Below are positions 1 through 7,382 of a DNA stretch of 24,901 nucleotides, in pieces. Below the pieces are notes generated by a model that did no database searches, was not told the origin of the DNA, and was given only the letters and a program-made list of their open reading frames with translations. How positions within the stretch are numbered: position 1 is the first letter of the stretch; the number at the start of each line of letters is the position of its first letter. The stretch lies in the NCBI GenBank assembly GCA_035527715.1, contig DATKZY010000027.1, positions 1 through 24,901 on the forward strand, written 5' to 3'. A program made the translations under genes and the position numbers. Origin of the DNA: DSUN01 sp035527715. GTDB taxonomy: Bacteria > Planctomycetota > PUPC01 > DSUN01.

Positions 1-68
1 AGCATCGCCGTGGGCTTTACTCCGCCACGCCCTGCGGGCGTTGGGTCAGCTGCGGGATTGGGGGTGCC

Positions 69-83
69 CGCGATAGTATCGCG
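69..83. promoter_or_regulatory. Short perfect palindrome upstream of the zinc-ribbon gene promoter
   Basis: CGCGATA-G-TATCGCG is a 7-bp perfect inverted repeat with a 1-nt centre, lying about 50 bp upstream of the -35 element of the first gene. Its size and symmetry suit a dimeric repressor or activator site, but the only evidence is symmetry and position. The rest of 1-130 shows no gene I can support. Confidence 0.25.
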
Positions 84-130
84 CAACTGGCTTTTCCGAC
101 CGAAGGAGATTACACGCACCCGGCGCGCGC

Positions 131-158
131 TTGCGTTCGCGGCGACTTGTGGTACAAT
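131..158 (+). promoter_or_regulatory. Sigma70-type promoter of the zinc-ribbon gene
   Basis: TTGCGT (131-136), a 16-bp spacer, and TACAAT (153-158). The distance to the ATG at 214 leaves a leader of roughly 50 nt containing the ribosome binding site GAGGGG. The -10 resembles those in front of the genes at 9177 and 10657. Confidence 0.5.
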
Positions 159-213
159 TTGTCCGGTGCGGCTGGCGGGGACGCGCGAGAGCAAGGAAGA
201 GCGAGGGGTAGCC

Positions 214-1155
214 ATGCCCATCAAATTCCAGTGCGAGTGTGGGAAGATGCTGACCGCCCCGGATGGCACAGAGGGGCGGCGTGCCCGGTGCTCGGCGTGC
301 CAGCGGGTGGTGACGATTCCGTCGGCACTCCAGTTCGACGACGGCGAGGCGACCACGCCGCCGCCGGCCGCGGCCGGGGGGGAGGCGTGCCCAAGCTGCG
401 GGCGCCCGCTGGCGCCGGAGGCCGCGCTGTGCGTGCAGTGCGGCTTCGACCGCCGCACGGGGCGCCAGGTGGGCTTCAGCCGGCGGCCACGCACGGAGGG
501 CAGGCGGCGCATCACGGTCCAGTTCCCCGTCGTCAAGGTGGCCGTCGCCGCCGGAGTCGTGGCCCTGCTCGTGGCAGGCTGGTTCTTCGTCGCGGCGCCG
601 CTGCTCGGCAAGATGCGTGTGACCAATGCCGTGGGCTATGTGATCAACGGCGACCTGAAGCGGGCCGTGACCGCCTTCGAGGAGCTGCAGCCCAAGGTCT
701 CCGCGGCGGACCGGGAGCGGGTGGACCTGTGGCTGCGCCAGCTCCCGCTGGAAATCGAGAAGAACGCGGGGAAGACGCTCGACCAGGGAAGCGAGGTGAA
801 GTCGGACACCGTGCTGATGGACCTGGGGAAGCCCATTGTCATGAGCGGGGCCGTCGTGGTGAAGATGCGGGTGACGAACCGCACGATGGCGCCGCTGACG
901 GTGCGGAACGACTACTTCTACCTGCGGGGCCTCAGCGACATCGTGCTGGTGGCGACGCACGACGACAATTCGCTCGACGGCGTGGTCGTGAAGCCCGGCG
1001 AGACGCGCGAGGGCAAGGTGGTCTTCCGCAAGGTGCCGGTTCACCCGGTCCACAAGGGCAAGGCGTCCGGCGCCTTCGATTCCGCCGGCGCCACCTACTT
1101 CTACATCATGTACAACGACGGCGCGAACTACGTCAAGCGCATGCTGCCGTTCTAG
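214..1155 (+). CDS. Zinc-ribbon single-pass membrane protein, function unknown
   Basis: This 313-residue protein starts at the ATG at 214, preceded by GAGGGGT; the upstream in-frame extension has no ribosome binding site and is unlikely to be coding. Two treble-clef or zinc-ribbon modules are visible: C7/C9 with C26/C29, and C59/C62 with C73/C76 (CPSCG...CVQCG). A basic stretch follows, then one hydrophobic helix at about 106-131, so the zinc ribbons are probably cytoplasmic and the C-terminal 180 residues outside. The C-terminal part holds a helical segment (about 140-185) and a beta-rich region (about 205-313). Planctomycetes carry many such zinc-ribbon-plus-TM proteins of unknown role. It converges on ppk1, sharing a CTAG stop tetranucleotide. 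I cannot name a function. Confidence 0.8.
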   Translation: MPIKFQCECGKMLTAPDGTEGRRARCSACQRVVTIPSALQFDDGEATTPPPAAAGGEACPSCGRPLAPEAALCVQCGFDRRTGRQVGFSRRPRTEGRRRITVQFPVVKVAVAAGVVALLVAGWFFVAAPLLGKMRVTNAVGYVINGDLKRAVTAFEELQPKVSAADRERVDLWLRQLPLEIEKNAGKTLDQGSEVKSDTVLMDLGKPIVMSGAVVVKMRVTNRTMAPLTVRNDYFYLRGLSDIVLVATHDDNSLDGVVVKPGETREGKVVFRKVPVHPVHKGKASGAFDSAGATYFYIMYNDGANYVKRMLPF

Positions 1156-3278
1156 GGCTGCGCCTCGTCGGGGCGGGTGAGGGGGCGGAACTGCAGGGGC
1201 GCCTGGTCGGCGGCGCGGGCCGCCTCGACGGCTTCCTCGTAGAGCTTCTGCTGGGCGCGGACGGGATTCCCGCGGCGCCGCACGGGCACCCACGCGCCGT
1301 CGGGCCGCAGCCGCCGGGCCTTCACGTTGTCGGCGAAATACGTCTCCAGCGCACCGATCAGCCGCGCCCGCAACGCCTCCGCCGTCACCGGGAAGATGAT
1401 CTCCAGCCGCTTGTCGAGGTTGCGCACCATCCAGTCGGCGCTCGACAGGTACAGCTCGTCGTGGCCCCCATTGCGGAAGTAGAACACGCGGGCGTGCTCG
1501 AGGAAGCGGTCCACGATGGAGACGACCTCGATGTTGCCCGAGACGCCCTCGACGCCGGGCCGCAGGCAGCAGATGCCTCGGACGTTGAGGAGGATGCGGA
1601 TGCCTGCGGTGCTGGCGCGGTAGAGGGCCTGGATGAGGGCCTTGTCCTGGAGCGAGTTCATCTTGGCCATGATGAGGCCGGGCTGGTCGGGGGTCGAGGC
1701 GGCGGCCTCGCGCTCGATGAGCTCGATGAAGCGCGCCCGGCTCTCGGTGGGGCTGATGGCGAAGACGTTCCAGCCGACGGCCTGGGAGTAGCCGGTGAGG
1801 AGGTTGAAGAAGGCCGAGGCGTCGGCCGCGAAGTCGCGCTCGGCCGTCAGCAGGCCGATGTCGGAGTAGAGGCGGGCCGTGCGGTCGTTGTAGTTGCCGG
1901 TGGCGGCGTGGACGTAGCGGCGGATGCCGTGCTCCTCGCGGCGGATGACGAGGAGCAGCTTGGCGTGGGTCTTGAGGCCGGCGATGCCGTAGATGACGTG
2001 GCAGCCGGCGTCCTCGAGGCGCCGCGCCCAGTTGACGTTGCGCGCCTCGTCGAAGCGGGCCTTGAGCTCGACAAGGACGGTGACCTGCTTGCCCTTCTCG
2101 GAGGCCCGCGCGAGCGCCGCCACGACCGGCGAGTCCGCGCTCACGCGGTACAGGGTCATCTTGATCGCGATGACGCGGGCGTCGTCGGCCGCCAGCCCCA
2201 GCAGGCGCACGATCGGCTCGAACGCCTCGTAGGGGTGGAAGAGCAACACGTCGTGGTCCTGGATGGCCTGCCAGAGGTCGTCGTGCCCGAGGAGGTCGCG
2301 CGGCGTCTGGGGCGGCCAGTCGGGCTCGCGCAGCCGCTCGAAGCCGGGCCGGTTGACGATCTCGTAGAGGGCCGCGGCGTCGAGCAGTCCATCCACCTCG
2401 TACACGTCGTCGTCGGCCACCTGGCACCAGTCCTTGAGCCACTGCACGAGGCGCGCGTCGGCGTTGGCCGGGACGGCCAGGCGCACGACGGCCTGGCGGC
2501 GGCGCGAGCGAACCACGTCCTCGACCAGTTGCAGGAGATCGGCCGCGTCGTCGTCCGTCACCGGCACGTCGGCGTCCCGCGTGATGCGGAACACGGCTCG
2601 CGCGGCCACCTCGAAGCCGGCGAAGAGCTGGCCCGCGTGCTCGGCCACCACGTCCTCCAGCACGGCCAGGTGAAGGCCCTCCTGGGCCGGCACGGGGATG
2701 AAGCGCGCGAGCGACGAGGGGACCGGCACCACGGCGAGCTTGAGCGGCTCCCCCGGCTGCTCCGCGGGGGTGAGGCCCAGCAGCACGTTGAGGCCCAGCC
2801 CGGGCAGGATCGGGAAGGGCTGGAGCTCCTCGACCGCGAGGGGCGTGAGCACGGGGAGAATCTCGGAGGCGAAGTACGAGCGGAGGAAGCCGCGCTGCTC
2901 CGCCGTCCAGTCGCCGGCGCTCAGCACGCGGGGGCCGCCGGCGGCGGCGAGCTGCGCGAAGGCGTCGCGGATGCCCACGCTCTGTTCGGCGAGCATCTTG
3001 TGGGCGCGGCGGCTGATGCGCGCGAGCTGCTCGGCCGGCGTGAGGCCGCTCGGGTCGCGGGCCGTGCCGCCCGCGGCGAGCTGCTGCTTGAGGCCGGCCA
3101 CGCGGACCATGAAAAACTCGTCCAGGTTCGAGCTGACGATGGCGAGGAACTTCAGCCGTTCGACCAGCGGCACGTCGTCCGACAGGCCCTCGCGCAGCAC
3201 GCGGTCGTTGAACTCCAGCCAGCTCAGCTCGCGGTTGAAGAACAGCTCGGGGGAATCGAGGTCGGGTTCCTTGGCCAC
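1152..3278 (-). CDS. ppk1: Polyphosphate kinase 1
   Basis: PPK1 reversibly transfers the terminal phosphate of ATP onto inorganic polyphosphate. The 708-residue product matches the usual length (about 690-720) and has the full architecture: N-terminal domain beginning ELFFNRELSWLEFNDRVL, the SSNLDEFFMVRV motif, the head domain, then two phospholipase-D-like C domains. The phospho-accepting His is H438 in LKTHAKL and the second catalytic His is H595 in RFLEHARV. Their 157-residue separation equals that between E. coli H435 and H592. H457 lies in the YVHAATGNYND motif. The start is a GTG, behind GAAGGTGG. It lies 41 bp downstream of the ppx/gppA-like gene on the same strand, so kinase and hydrolase are probably co-transcribed, with a hairpin between them. 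Confidence 0.96.
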   Translation of the reverse strand: MAKEPDLDSPELFFNRELSWLEFNDRVLREGLSDDVPLVERLKFLAIVSSNLDEFFMVRVAGLKQQLAAGGTARDPSGLTPAEQLARISRRAHKMLAEQSVGIRDAFAQLAAAGGPRVLSAGDWTAEQRGFLRSYFASEILPVLTPLAVEELQPFPILPGLGLNVLLGLTPAEQPGEPLKLAVVPVPSSLARFIPVPAQEGLHLAVLEDVVAEHAGQLFAGFEVAARAVFRITRDADVPVTDDDAADLLQLVEDVVRSRRRQAVVRLAVPANADARLVQWLKDWCQVADDDVYEVDGLLDAAALYEIVNRPGFERLREPDWPPQTPRDLLGHDDLWQAIQDHDVLLFHPYEAFEPIVRLLGLAADDARVIAIKMTLYRVSADSPVVAALARASEKGKQVTVLVELKARFDEARNVNWARRLEDAGCHVIYGIAGLKTHAKLLLVIRREEHGIRRYVHAATGNYNDRTARLYSDIGLLTAERDFAADASAFFNLLTGYSQAVGWNVFAISPTESRARFIELIEREAAASTPDQPGLIMAKMNSLQDKALIQALYRASTAGIRILLNVRGICCLRPGVEGVSGNIEVVSIVDRFLEHARVFYFRNGGHDELYLSSADWMVRNLDKRLEIIFPVTAEALRARLIGALETYFADNVKARRLRPDGAWVPVRRRGNPVRAQQKLYEEAVEAARAADQAPLQFRPLTRPDEAQP

Positions 3279-3299
3279 GGCGTTTCACCCACCTTCTTC

Positions 3300-3319
3300 G
3301 CGGGATGGGGACATCCCGC
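3300..3319. repeat. 8-bp-stem hairpin between the ppx-like gene and ppk1
   Basis: GCGGGATG-GGGA-CATCCCGC is a perfect 8-bp inverted repeat with a 4-nt loop, occupying half of the 41-bp spacer and ending next to the stop codon of the upstream gene. There is no T-run on either side, so it is not a classical terminator. It could damp read-through, protect the upstream message, or be a dispersed short repeat. Confidence 0.5.
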
Positions 3320-4921
3320 CTACTCCACGGGGCTGGCGCGGCGCGGTTCGGCGGCGGGCGACACGTCCTCCTCGACCCGCACCTTGAGCCCGTAGGTGTC
3401 CTCGAACAGGTCGCCCTTCTCCTCGGTGGCCCGCCGTTCGAGCGTGAGGTCGCTGACGCCCCGGACGTAGAGCACCAGCTCGCCCTGCCGGCGCTCGACG
3501 TGGAAGTCGCGCACCTGCTGGGCGTGGCCGCGGTCCAGGGCGTCGGCCACGCGCAGGATGGCAGCCAGCTTGTTCACCGCGATGCGGTCCTCGCGCGGCA
3601 GGGTGAGGAATTCGATGTGCGTGGGCTTCGGCACGGCTCGGCGATGGTAGCGGGCCACGTGGGCCGCCACCTGCACCTCCTCGCGGCGGAGGCCGAAGAT
3701 CTCCGAGTTGGCGATGAGATAGTAGCTGTGCTTGTGGTGGGCGCGGTTGCTCACGAACCCGCCGACCTCGTGCAGGGTGGCCGCCACGCGCAGGAGCAGC
3801 CTGTGGCGAGGCGTGAGCCCGTGCTCCCGCTGCAACTCGTCGAAGAGGCGGATCGCCAGGTCGCCCACGTGCTCCGCGTGGCGGGGGTCGTAGCGGTACT
3901 TCTCGCCGATCGTCCGGGCCGACTGCGCGACGCTCTCGACCAGCTCGGGGTCGTCCTCGCCCGTGGCGCGGCGGACCATGTCCAACAGCAGGCCGTCGCG
4001 CATCGAGACATCGCACACGGCCATCCGGTCCACGGGGGTCGCGTGGAGGAGCCCGTGGTAGACGAGGAAGGCCGGCACCAGGCGCTCGGTGCTCTGGAGG
4101 GGCAGGCCGTACTTCTTCGAGAGCTTCTCGGCGGTGAGCCGCGCGCAGTCGGCCACCAGGCGGTCGAACGCCTTGATCTCGACCACGCTGACGACCTCGG
4201 CCGACGGCCCGCGCTGCCCCGTCTGCTGGGCCGCGAAGTGGGCCTCCTCGCCCACGGCCACGAGCGACTGCACGCGGTCGAGGGGCATCGAGCGCTTGAT
4301 GGCCTCGACCACGTTGGCGATCTGGTGGCGCAACAGGTCCACCGCGCGCGCCTGCGGCTCCTGCGGCATCGCCAGGTGCTCCCGGAGCCGCACGGAGCCC
4401 AGGGCGTAGCTGGCCGAGGCCGTGATGATGCCGCGGTCGAGCAGGGTCAGCAGCGTGCTGCCGCCGCCGACCTCGGCGACCAGGGCGCAGGTGTTGGACA
4501 AGTCGAGGATGCCGTGCACCGCCTGCCGCACGGCCGACACCGTGAGCCGGCTCTCCTCGGGGGGATCGAGCACCTCGAGGTCGAGACCCGTCGCCATCGC
4601 CACGCGGTCCACGAAGGCGTCGGCATTCGCCGCCTCCCGCACGGCGCTGGTGGCGACCGCCCGCACGCTCTCCACCTTGTAGCCGTCGAGGAGCTTCTTG
4701 CAGTCGCGAAGGACCGTGAGCGCGGCGCCCATGGCCCGCTGGCTCAGCCGGCCCCGCGCGAAGGTGTCGTGGCCGAGGCGCACGGCGCGCTGGGTGCGCT
4801 CCAGCACCTCCATCCCCCGGTCCGCGCCCACCTGGGCGATCACCATGCGGATGGAGTTCGCACCAATGTCCACCACACCCACCAGCTTGGGCGCGCTCGC
4901 GTCGCTCTGCGGTGCAGACAT
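3320..4921 (-). CDS. ppx: Exopolyphosphatase / pppGpp phosphohydrolase (Ppx/GppA family)
   Basis: The family hydrolyses terminal phosphate from polyphosphate or the 5' phosphate of pppGpp. The 533-residue protein has the ASKHA-fold phosphate-binding elements VVDIGANSIRM (16-26), VATSAVREA (about 88-96) and LVAEVGGGSTLL (147-158), followed by the C-terminal HD-like helical domain with LHEVGGFVSNRAHHKHS and RYHRRAVP, as in E. coli Ppx (513 aa). The ATG at 4921 is chosen because it directly precedes the conserved start of the domain and follows a GGGGTGGGG-rich stretch; the 79-residue upstream extension is low-complexity Arg-rich read-through. Immediately upstream of ppk1, so it forms a polyphosphate turnover pair. 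Sequence alone does not separate Ppx from GppA activity. Confidence 0.9.
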   Translation of the reverse strand: MSAPQSDASAPKLVGVVDIGANSIRMVIAQVGADRGMEVLERTQRAVRLGHDTFARGRLSQRAMGAALTVLRDCKKLLDGYKVESVRAVATSAVREAANADAFVDRVAMATGLDLEVLDPPEESRLTVSAVRQAVHGILDLSNTCALVAEVGGGSTLLTLLDRGIITASASYALGSVRLREHLAMPQEPQARAVDLLRHQIANVVEAIKRSMPLDRVQSLVAVGEEAHFAAQQTGQRGPSAEVVSVVEIKAFDRLVADCARLTAEKLSKKYGLPLQSTERLVPAFLVYHGLLHATPVDRMAVCDVSMRDGLLLDMVRRATGEDDPELVESVAQSARTIGEKYRYDPRHAEHVGDLAIRLFDELQREHGLTPRHRLLLRVAATLHEVGGFVSNRAHHKHSYYLIANSEIFGLRREEVQVAAHVARYHRRAVPKPTHIEFLTLPREDRIAVNKLAAILRVADALDRGHAQQVRDFHVERRQGELVLYVRGVSDLTLERRATEEKGDLFEDTYGLKVRVEEDVSPAAEPRRASPVE

Positions 4922-5034
4922 GGCCCCACCCCCGAATGAACCTCGGCGGAGCGCCCGGCTCCGCCTGACCCGGCTCCCCAGCGTCCCATTCTCCGATATT
5001 CCGCCTCCGGCTGCAAGCCGCCCCCCTCGGCGCC

Positions 5035-6372
5035 TCACAGCCGCCAAGGCTCGCGCAGGACCCGCCGGGTCAGCCGCGCGGCATCGGGGTCGCCCAGGAA
5101 CTCCTCTTTCAGCGGGTCCCACTTGAGCGGGCGCCCCAGGCGGATGGCGAGGTCGCACACGTGGCTCACGGTGTCGGAGCGCACCGCGTCGTCAATCGGG
5201 CTCACGGGCGCTTCGCGCGTCCTCACGCACCTGATGAAGTCGGCCTCGTGGCCCCAGCTCTCCTTCAGGTGCACGTCGTTCGGGCCGAGGGGCGCGGAGC
5301 GGAGCGAGTCGGGCTCGCAGCACATGCCGCCGTAGTAGACGGCGAGCCAGCCCTCGGTGCCGATGAACTGCGTGTAGTTGCCCAGGCGGGCGAGCTTCGG
5401 CTCGGTCTCGGGCGTCACGCCCCAGGCCTGATAGGTCATCTCCACGCCGTTGGAGAGGCGCAGCTTGCAGTTCCAGTCAATCACCGCGTCGTGTCGGCCC
5501 TCGGACGGGACGACGCCCGTGCCCTCGATTTCCCAAGGGCCGAGGGTGTGGAGGTCGTAGGCCCACACCAGCAGGTCGAGCGGGTGCGCGCCCCAGCCGG
5601 CGATGAAGCCGAGGGCATAGTCGTAGCAGTGGTACCAGCTTCCGCCGCCCGTCGGGCAGCCCGTGTAGGGCCGCCACGGGGCCGGGCCGAGCCACAGGTC
5701 GTAGTCGAGCCCCTCGGGCACGGGCATCGGCTTCGTGTTGCCGCCGCGGGCGCTGTTCGGGGCCTTCACGCGGATTTCCTTGATCTGGCCGAGCCGCCCG
5801 CTGCGAATCAGCTCGCAGCCCAGGCGGCAGTTGCCCATCGAGCGGGCCTCGGTGCCGTACTGCACGACGCGGCCGAGGCGGCGGGCCGTCTCGCGGCAGG
5901 CGATGTCCTCCACGAGGCTCACGCCGAGCGGCTTCTCGACGTGCACGTCCTTGCCCGCCTTCATCGCCATCACGGCCATCGGCACGTGCCAGTGGTCGGG
6001 CGAGGCGACGCCCACGGCGTCAATGTCGTCGCGGGCGAGGATGTCGCGGAAGTCCACGTAGGTCGCGCAGTCCTTGCCCGCGTAGCCCATGTCCACGATG
6101 GCCTTGGCTCGCTCGCGGACGTGTTTCCACACGTCGCACACGGCCACCACCTGGGCGTCCGAGCAGCTCATCTGCTCGCGGGCATTCTGTAGCCCCCTTG
6201 GCCCGACGGCGATGTAGCCCGTCACCACCCGCTCGCTCGCCGCCGCCCGGCCCTCGCCCCCGAGCGCCGTCGAGGTGAGAAAATGCGGCGCGGCCGCCAG
6301 GCCCCCCGCCGCTGCCGCGACGCCTCTGAGGAACTGGCGTCGGCTCCGTCCACCGGCTCGTGCCTCACGCAT
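5035..6372 (-). CDS. Gfo/Idh/MocA-family oxidoreductase with Tat signal
   Basis: A 445-residue exported NAD(P)-dependent sugar-type oxidoreductase. The start is fixed by GGAAGGAG 8 nt upstream of the ATG. Residues 8-40 form a twin-arginine signal (RSRRQFLRG, then an Ala/Gly-rich hydrophobic stretch). The dinucleotide-binding segment GYIAVGPRGLQNA (52-64) is a loosened GxGxxG. The catalytic-type EKP is at 146-148 in KDVHVEKPLGVS, followed by a GFO/IDH C-terminal domain with WGAHPLDLLVWAYD. Substrate cannot be read from sequence. It stands upstream of the ppx-ppk1 pair with a 113-bp gap and may be independently transcribed. About 240 bp separate it from the small secreted protein gene; that gap carries a nested palindrome. 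Confidence 0.92.
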   Translation of the reverse strand: MREARAGGRSRRQFLRGVAAAAGGLAAAPHFLTSTALGGEGRAAASERVVTGYIAVGPRGLQNAREQMSCSDAQVVAVCDVWKHVRERAKAIVDMGYAGKDCATYVDFRDILARDDIDAVGVASPDHWHVPMAVMAMKAGKDVHVEKPLGVSLVEDIACRETARRLGRVVQYGTEARSMGNCRLGCELIRSGRLGQIKEIRVKAPNSARGGNTKPMPVPEGLDYDLWLGPAPWRPYTGCPTGGGSWYHCYDYALGFIAGWGAHPLDLLVWAYDLHTLGPWEIEGTGVVPSEGRHDAVIDWNCKLRLSNGVEMTYQAWGVTPETEPKLARLGNYTQFIGTEGWLAVYYGGMCCEPDSLRSAPLGPNDVHLKESWGHEADFIRCVRTREAPVSPIDDAVRSDTVSHVCDLAIRLGRPLKWDPLKEEFLGDPDAARLTRRVLREPWRL

Positions 6373-6509
6373 CGGCGCACTCCTTCCCGCGGTTCACCGC
6401 CATTCTAGCCGCGGCGCCCCCAGGCCGCAAGGGCCCGCCGCATGCACCGGCAACTGCGGAGAACAGAGAACCGGTGCCACACGGTGCTTGCCGCCGGCCC
6501 GTACAGCAG

Positions 6510-6558
6510 CCAGGGGTGGCCGCGTCCTGCCCGTACGGGCAACCTCGGCCACCCCTGG
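6510..6558. repeat. Nested palindrome (13-bp arms around a 12-bp palindrome)
   Basis: The outer arms CCAGGGGTGGCCG (6510-6522) and CGGCCACCCCTGG (6546-6558) are perfect complements, and between them sits GCCCGTACGGGC (6529-6540), itself a perfect palindrome on almost the same centre. The DNA could extrude a cruciform or the RNA could form a two-part hairpin. It lies downstream of the small secreted protein gene and upstream of the oxidoreductase gene (both leftward). No T-tract follows, so a rho-independent terminator is not supported. The rest of 6373-6614 shows no gene. Confidence 0.6.
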
Positions 6559-6614
6559 TATGTTCGCCTCCTGCGGGCGGCTCCGCCGTCGGGCCGTCCT
6601 CGCAGCGCGGGTCG

Positions 6615-6941
6615 CTATTCTTCCGTCTTCTCTTCCTCGCAGGCCTTGAAGCTCTTCACCGACAGGGTCTTCACATCGTCCTCTTCCTTCACGGTGCCGG
6701 TGACCTCGGCCTTCTTGCCGGCCAGTTCGGCGCCGAGCTTCTTGCCGTTCGCGCAGAGGGCGACGTTGTAGACGGTCTCGCCGACGGTGAGCTTCACGGC
6801 GGTGAGGTTGCCGTCATCGTCCTTCGTCACGCTCACGGTGCCGGTGAGCTTCACATCGTCCTCAGCGAACGTGAGGGTGGGCAGGACGAACAAGGCGGCA
6901 ACGAACGCCAGAGCCAGGAACGCGAGCACACGAGTCTTCAT
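6615..6941 (-). CDS. Small secreted OB-fold-like protein, unknown function
   Basis: A 108-residue protein with a clear Sec signal peptide (MKTR then a hydrophobic core, cleavage probably after LTFA at 26). The mature part is about 80 residues of alternating beta strands with KLTGTVSVTKDDDGNLTAVKL and KKAEVTGTVKEEDDVKTLSV, a pattern typical of small OB-fold domains. The C-terminus is acidic (CEEEKTEE). There are only two cysteines in the mature part (C63, C101), which could form a disulfide. The start is set by AAGGAGAG 7 nt before the ATG. The fold is inferred from strand pattern only, and no family name is claimed. It follows two candidate micro-ORFs on the same strand. Confidence 0.8.
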   Translation of the reverse strand: MKTRVLAFLALAFVAALFVLPTLTFAEDDVKLTGTVSVTKDDDGNLTAVKLTVGETVYNVALCANGKKLGAELAGKKAEVTGTVKEEDDVKTLSVKSFKACEEEKTEE

Positions 6942-6944
6942 CTC

Positions 6945-7043
6945 TCATCTCTCCTTGGTTTTCGGTTCGCGGGGCAACACACGATTCACACAGGTAGGGC
7001 AGCAGCTCCGCAGGAACGAAGCGGCGTTCTCGACCGCTTCCAT
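6945..7043 (-). CDS. Candidate 32-aa Cys-containing micro-ORF, start overlapping the preceding stop
   Basis: The ATG (7043-7041) overlaps the TGA of the 26-aa basic ORF as TGATG, the classic arrangement for translational coupling. The ORF ends (TGA 6947-6945) 3 nt before the ATG of the small secreted protein, and its last codons contain that gene's Shine-Dalgarno. The peptide has a CCPTC cluster in the middle and a basic C-terminus (REPKTKER). A chance ORF of 33 codons is common at this GC content, so the case rests on the exact packing between two neighbours. No independent ribosome binding site at normal spacing is present. Confidence 0.28.
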   Translation of the reverse strand: MEAVENAASFLRSCCPTCVNRVLPREPKTKER

Positions 7044-7123
7044 CACCTCTTGGGATTCTGCGTGCCCCTGGTCTTGGGCGCGGCCTTGATCTTACGCGGC
7101 TTACCGGGCGTCTTGGCCGGCAC
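7043..7123 (-). CDS. Candidate 26-aa highly basic peptide with a maximal Shine-Dalgarno
   Basis: AAAGGAGGTGAG (7138-7127 on the minus strand) matches the 16S anti-Shine-Dalgarno tail over its full length and stands 7 nt from a GTG at 7123. From there a 26-codon frame runs to TGA. The peptide begins PAKTPGKPRKIKAAPK and ends in KR; it has nine Lys/Arg and no Asp or Glu, so it would bind nucleic acid or ribosomes if made. An ATG-started extension in the same frame (from 7270) has no ribosome binding site and a different composition, so the GTG is preferred. Size and charge recall very small ribosomal proteins such as bTHX, but I see no sequence match. It could instead be a leader peptide for the small secreted protein downstream. 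Confidence 0.5.
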   Translation of the reverse strand: MPAKTPGKPRKIKAAPKTRGTQNPKR

Positions 7124-7315
7124 TCGCTCACCTCCTTTCTGCTTCTCCAGCGCCCTTGGTGTGGGACCGATTGGATGACACTCCAGGCCCCGCAAGACTC
7201 CCAGAGAGCAACTGCCGTGCCGTGTTCCTGCTTGCGGCGGGGTCCTGGCACGCAAGCCATTGATTTCCAATTGCTTACGGAACGGGTCGGGATGAAGCGC
7301 GGCGGGGGAGCGGAA

Positions 7316-7344
7316 TTGCAGTTTCCGATTATGTCGGCTATACT
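7316..7344 (+). promoter_or_regulatory. Sigma70-type promoter of the AAA+ regulator gene
   Basis: TTGCAG (7316-7321), 17-bp spacer, TATACT (7339-7344), preceded by GC. The expected start of transcription near 7351 leaves a leader of about 30 nt with GGAAGGG as ribosome binding site before the ATG at 7383. The remainder of 7124-7315 holds no gene I can support. Confidence 0.6.
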
Positions 7345-7350
7345 AGTTCC

Positions 7351-7360
7351 GGTCATGACC
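7351..7360. promoter_or_regulatory. 10-bp perfect palindrome at the predicted transcription start
   Basis: GGTCATGACC is a perfect palindrome sitting 7 bp after the -10 element, where a bound repressor would block initiation. With an activator-type regulator encoded just downstream, autoregulation is possible. This is position and symmetry only. Confidence 0.25.
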
Positions 7361-7382
7361 CAATACGGAAGGGATAGATCCG

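Noticed and set aside
3300..3319. Rho-independent terminator between the ppx-like gene and ppk1
   Set aside because: The stem is sound, but no T-run follows on either strand and both genes probably belong to one transcript.
46..3395. Very long open frames on both strands across the zinc-ribbon gene and ppk1, and similar ones at 3305-4939, 7353-8765, 14188-16503, 16121-17950 and 18355-20535
   Set aside because: Their translations are low-complexity Arg/Ala/Gly/His-rich text with no domains, and they are shadows of well-supported genes in GC-rich DNA where stops are rare.
7240..7265. TGGCACG followed by TTGA as a sigma54 -24/-12 promoter for the activator gene
   Set aside because: The spacing between the GG and TTG elements is too long and the -12 GC is missing.
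6862..7356. Leftward frame of 164 codons across the small-gene region
   Set aside because: It has no ribosome binding site, an unnatural composition, and overlaps better supported short frames and the signal peptide of the secreted protein.
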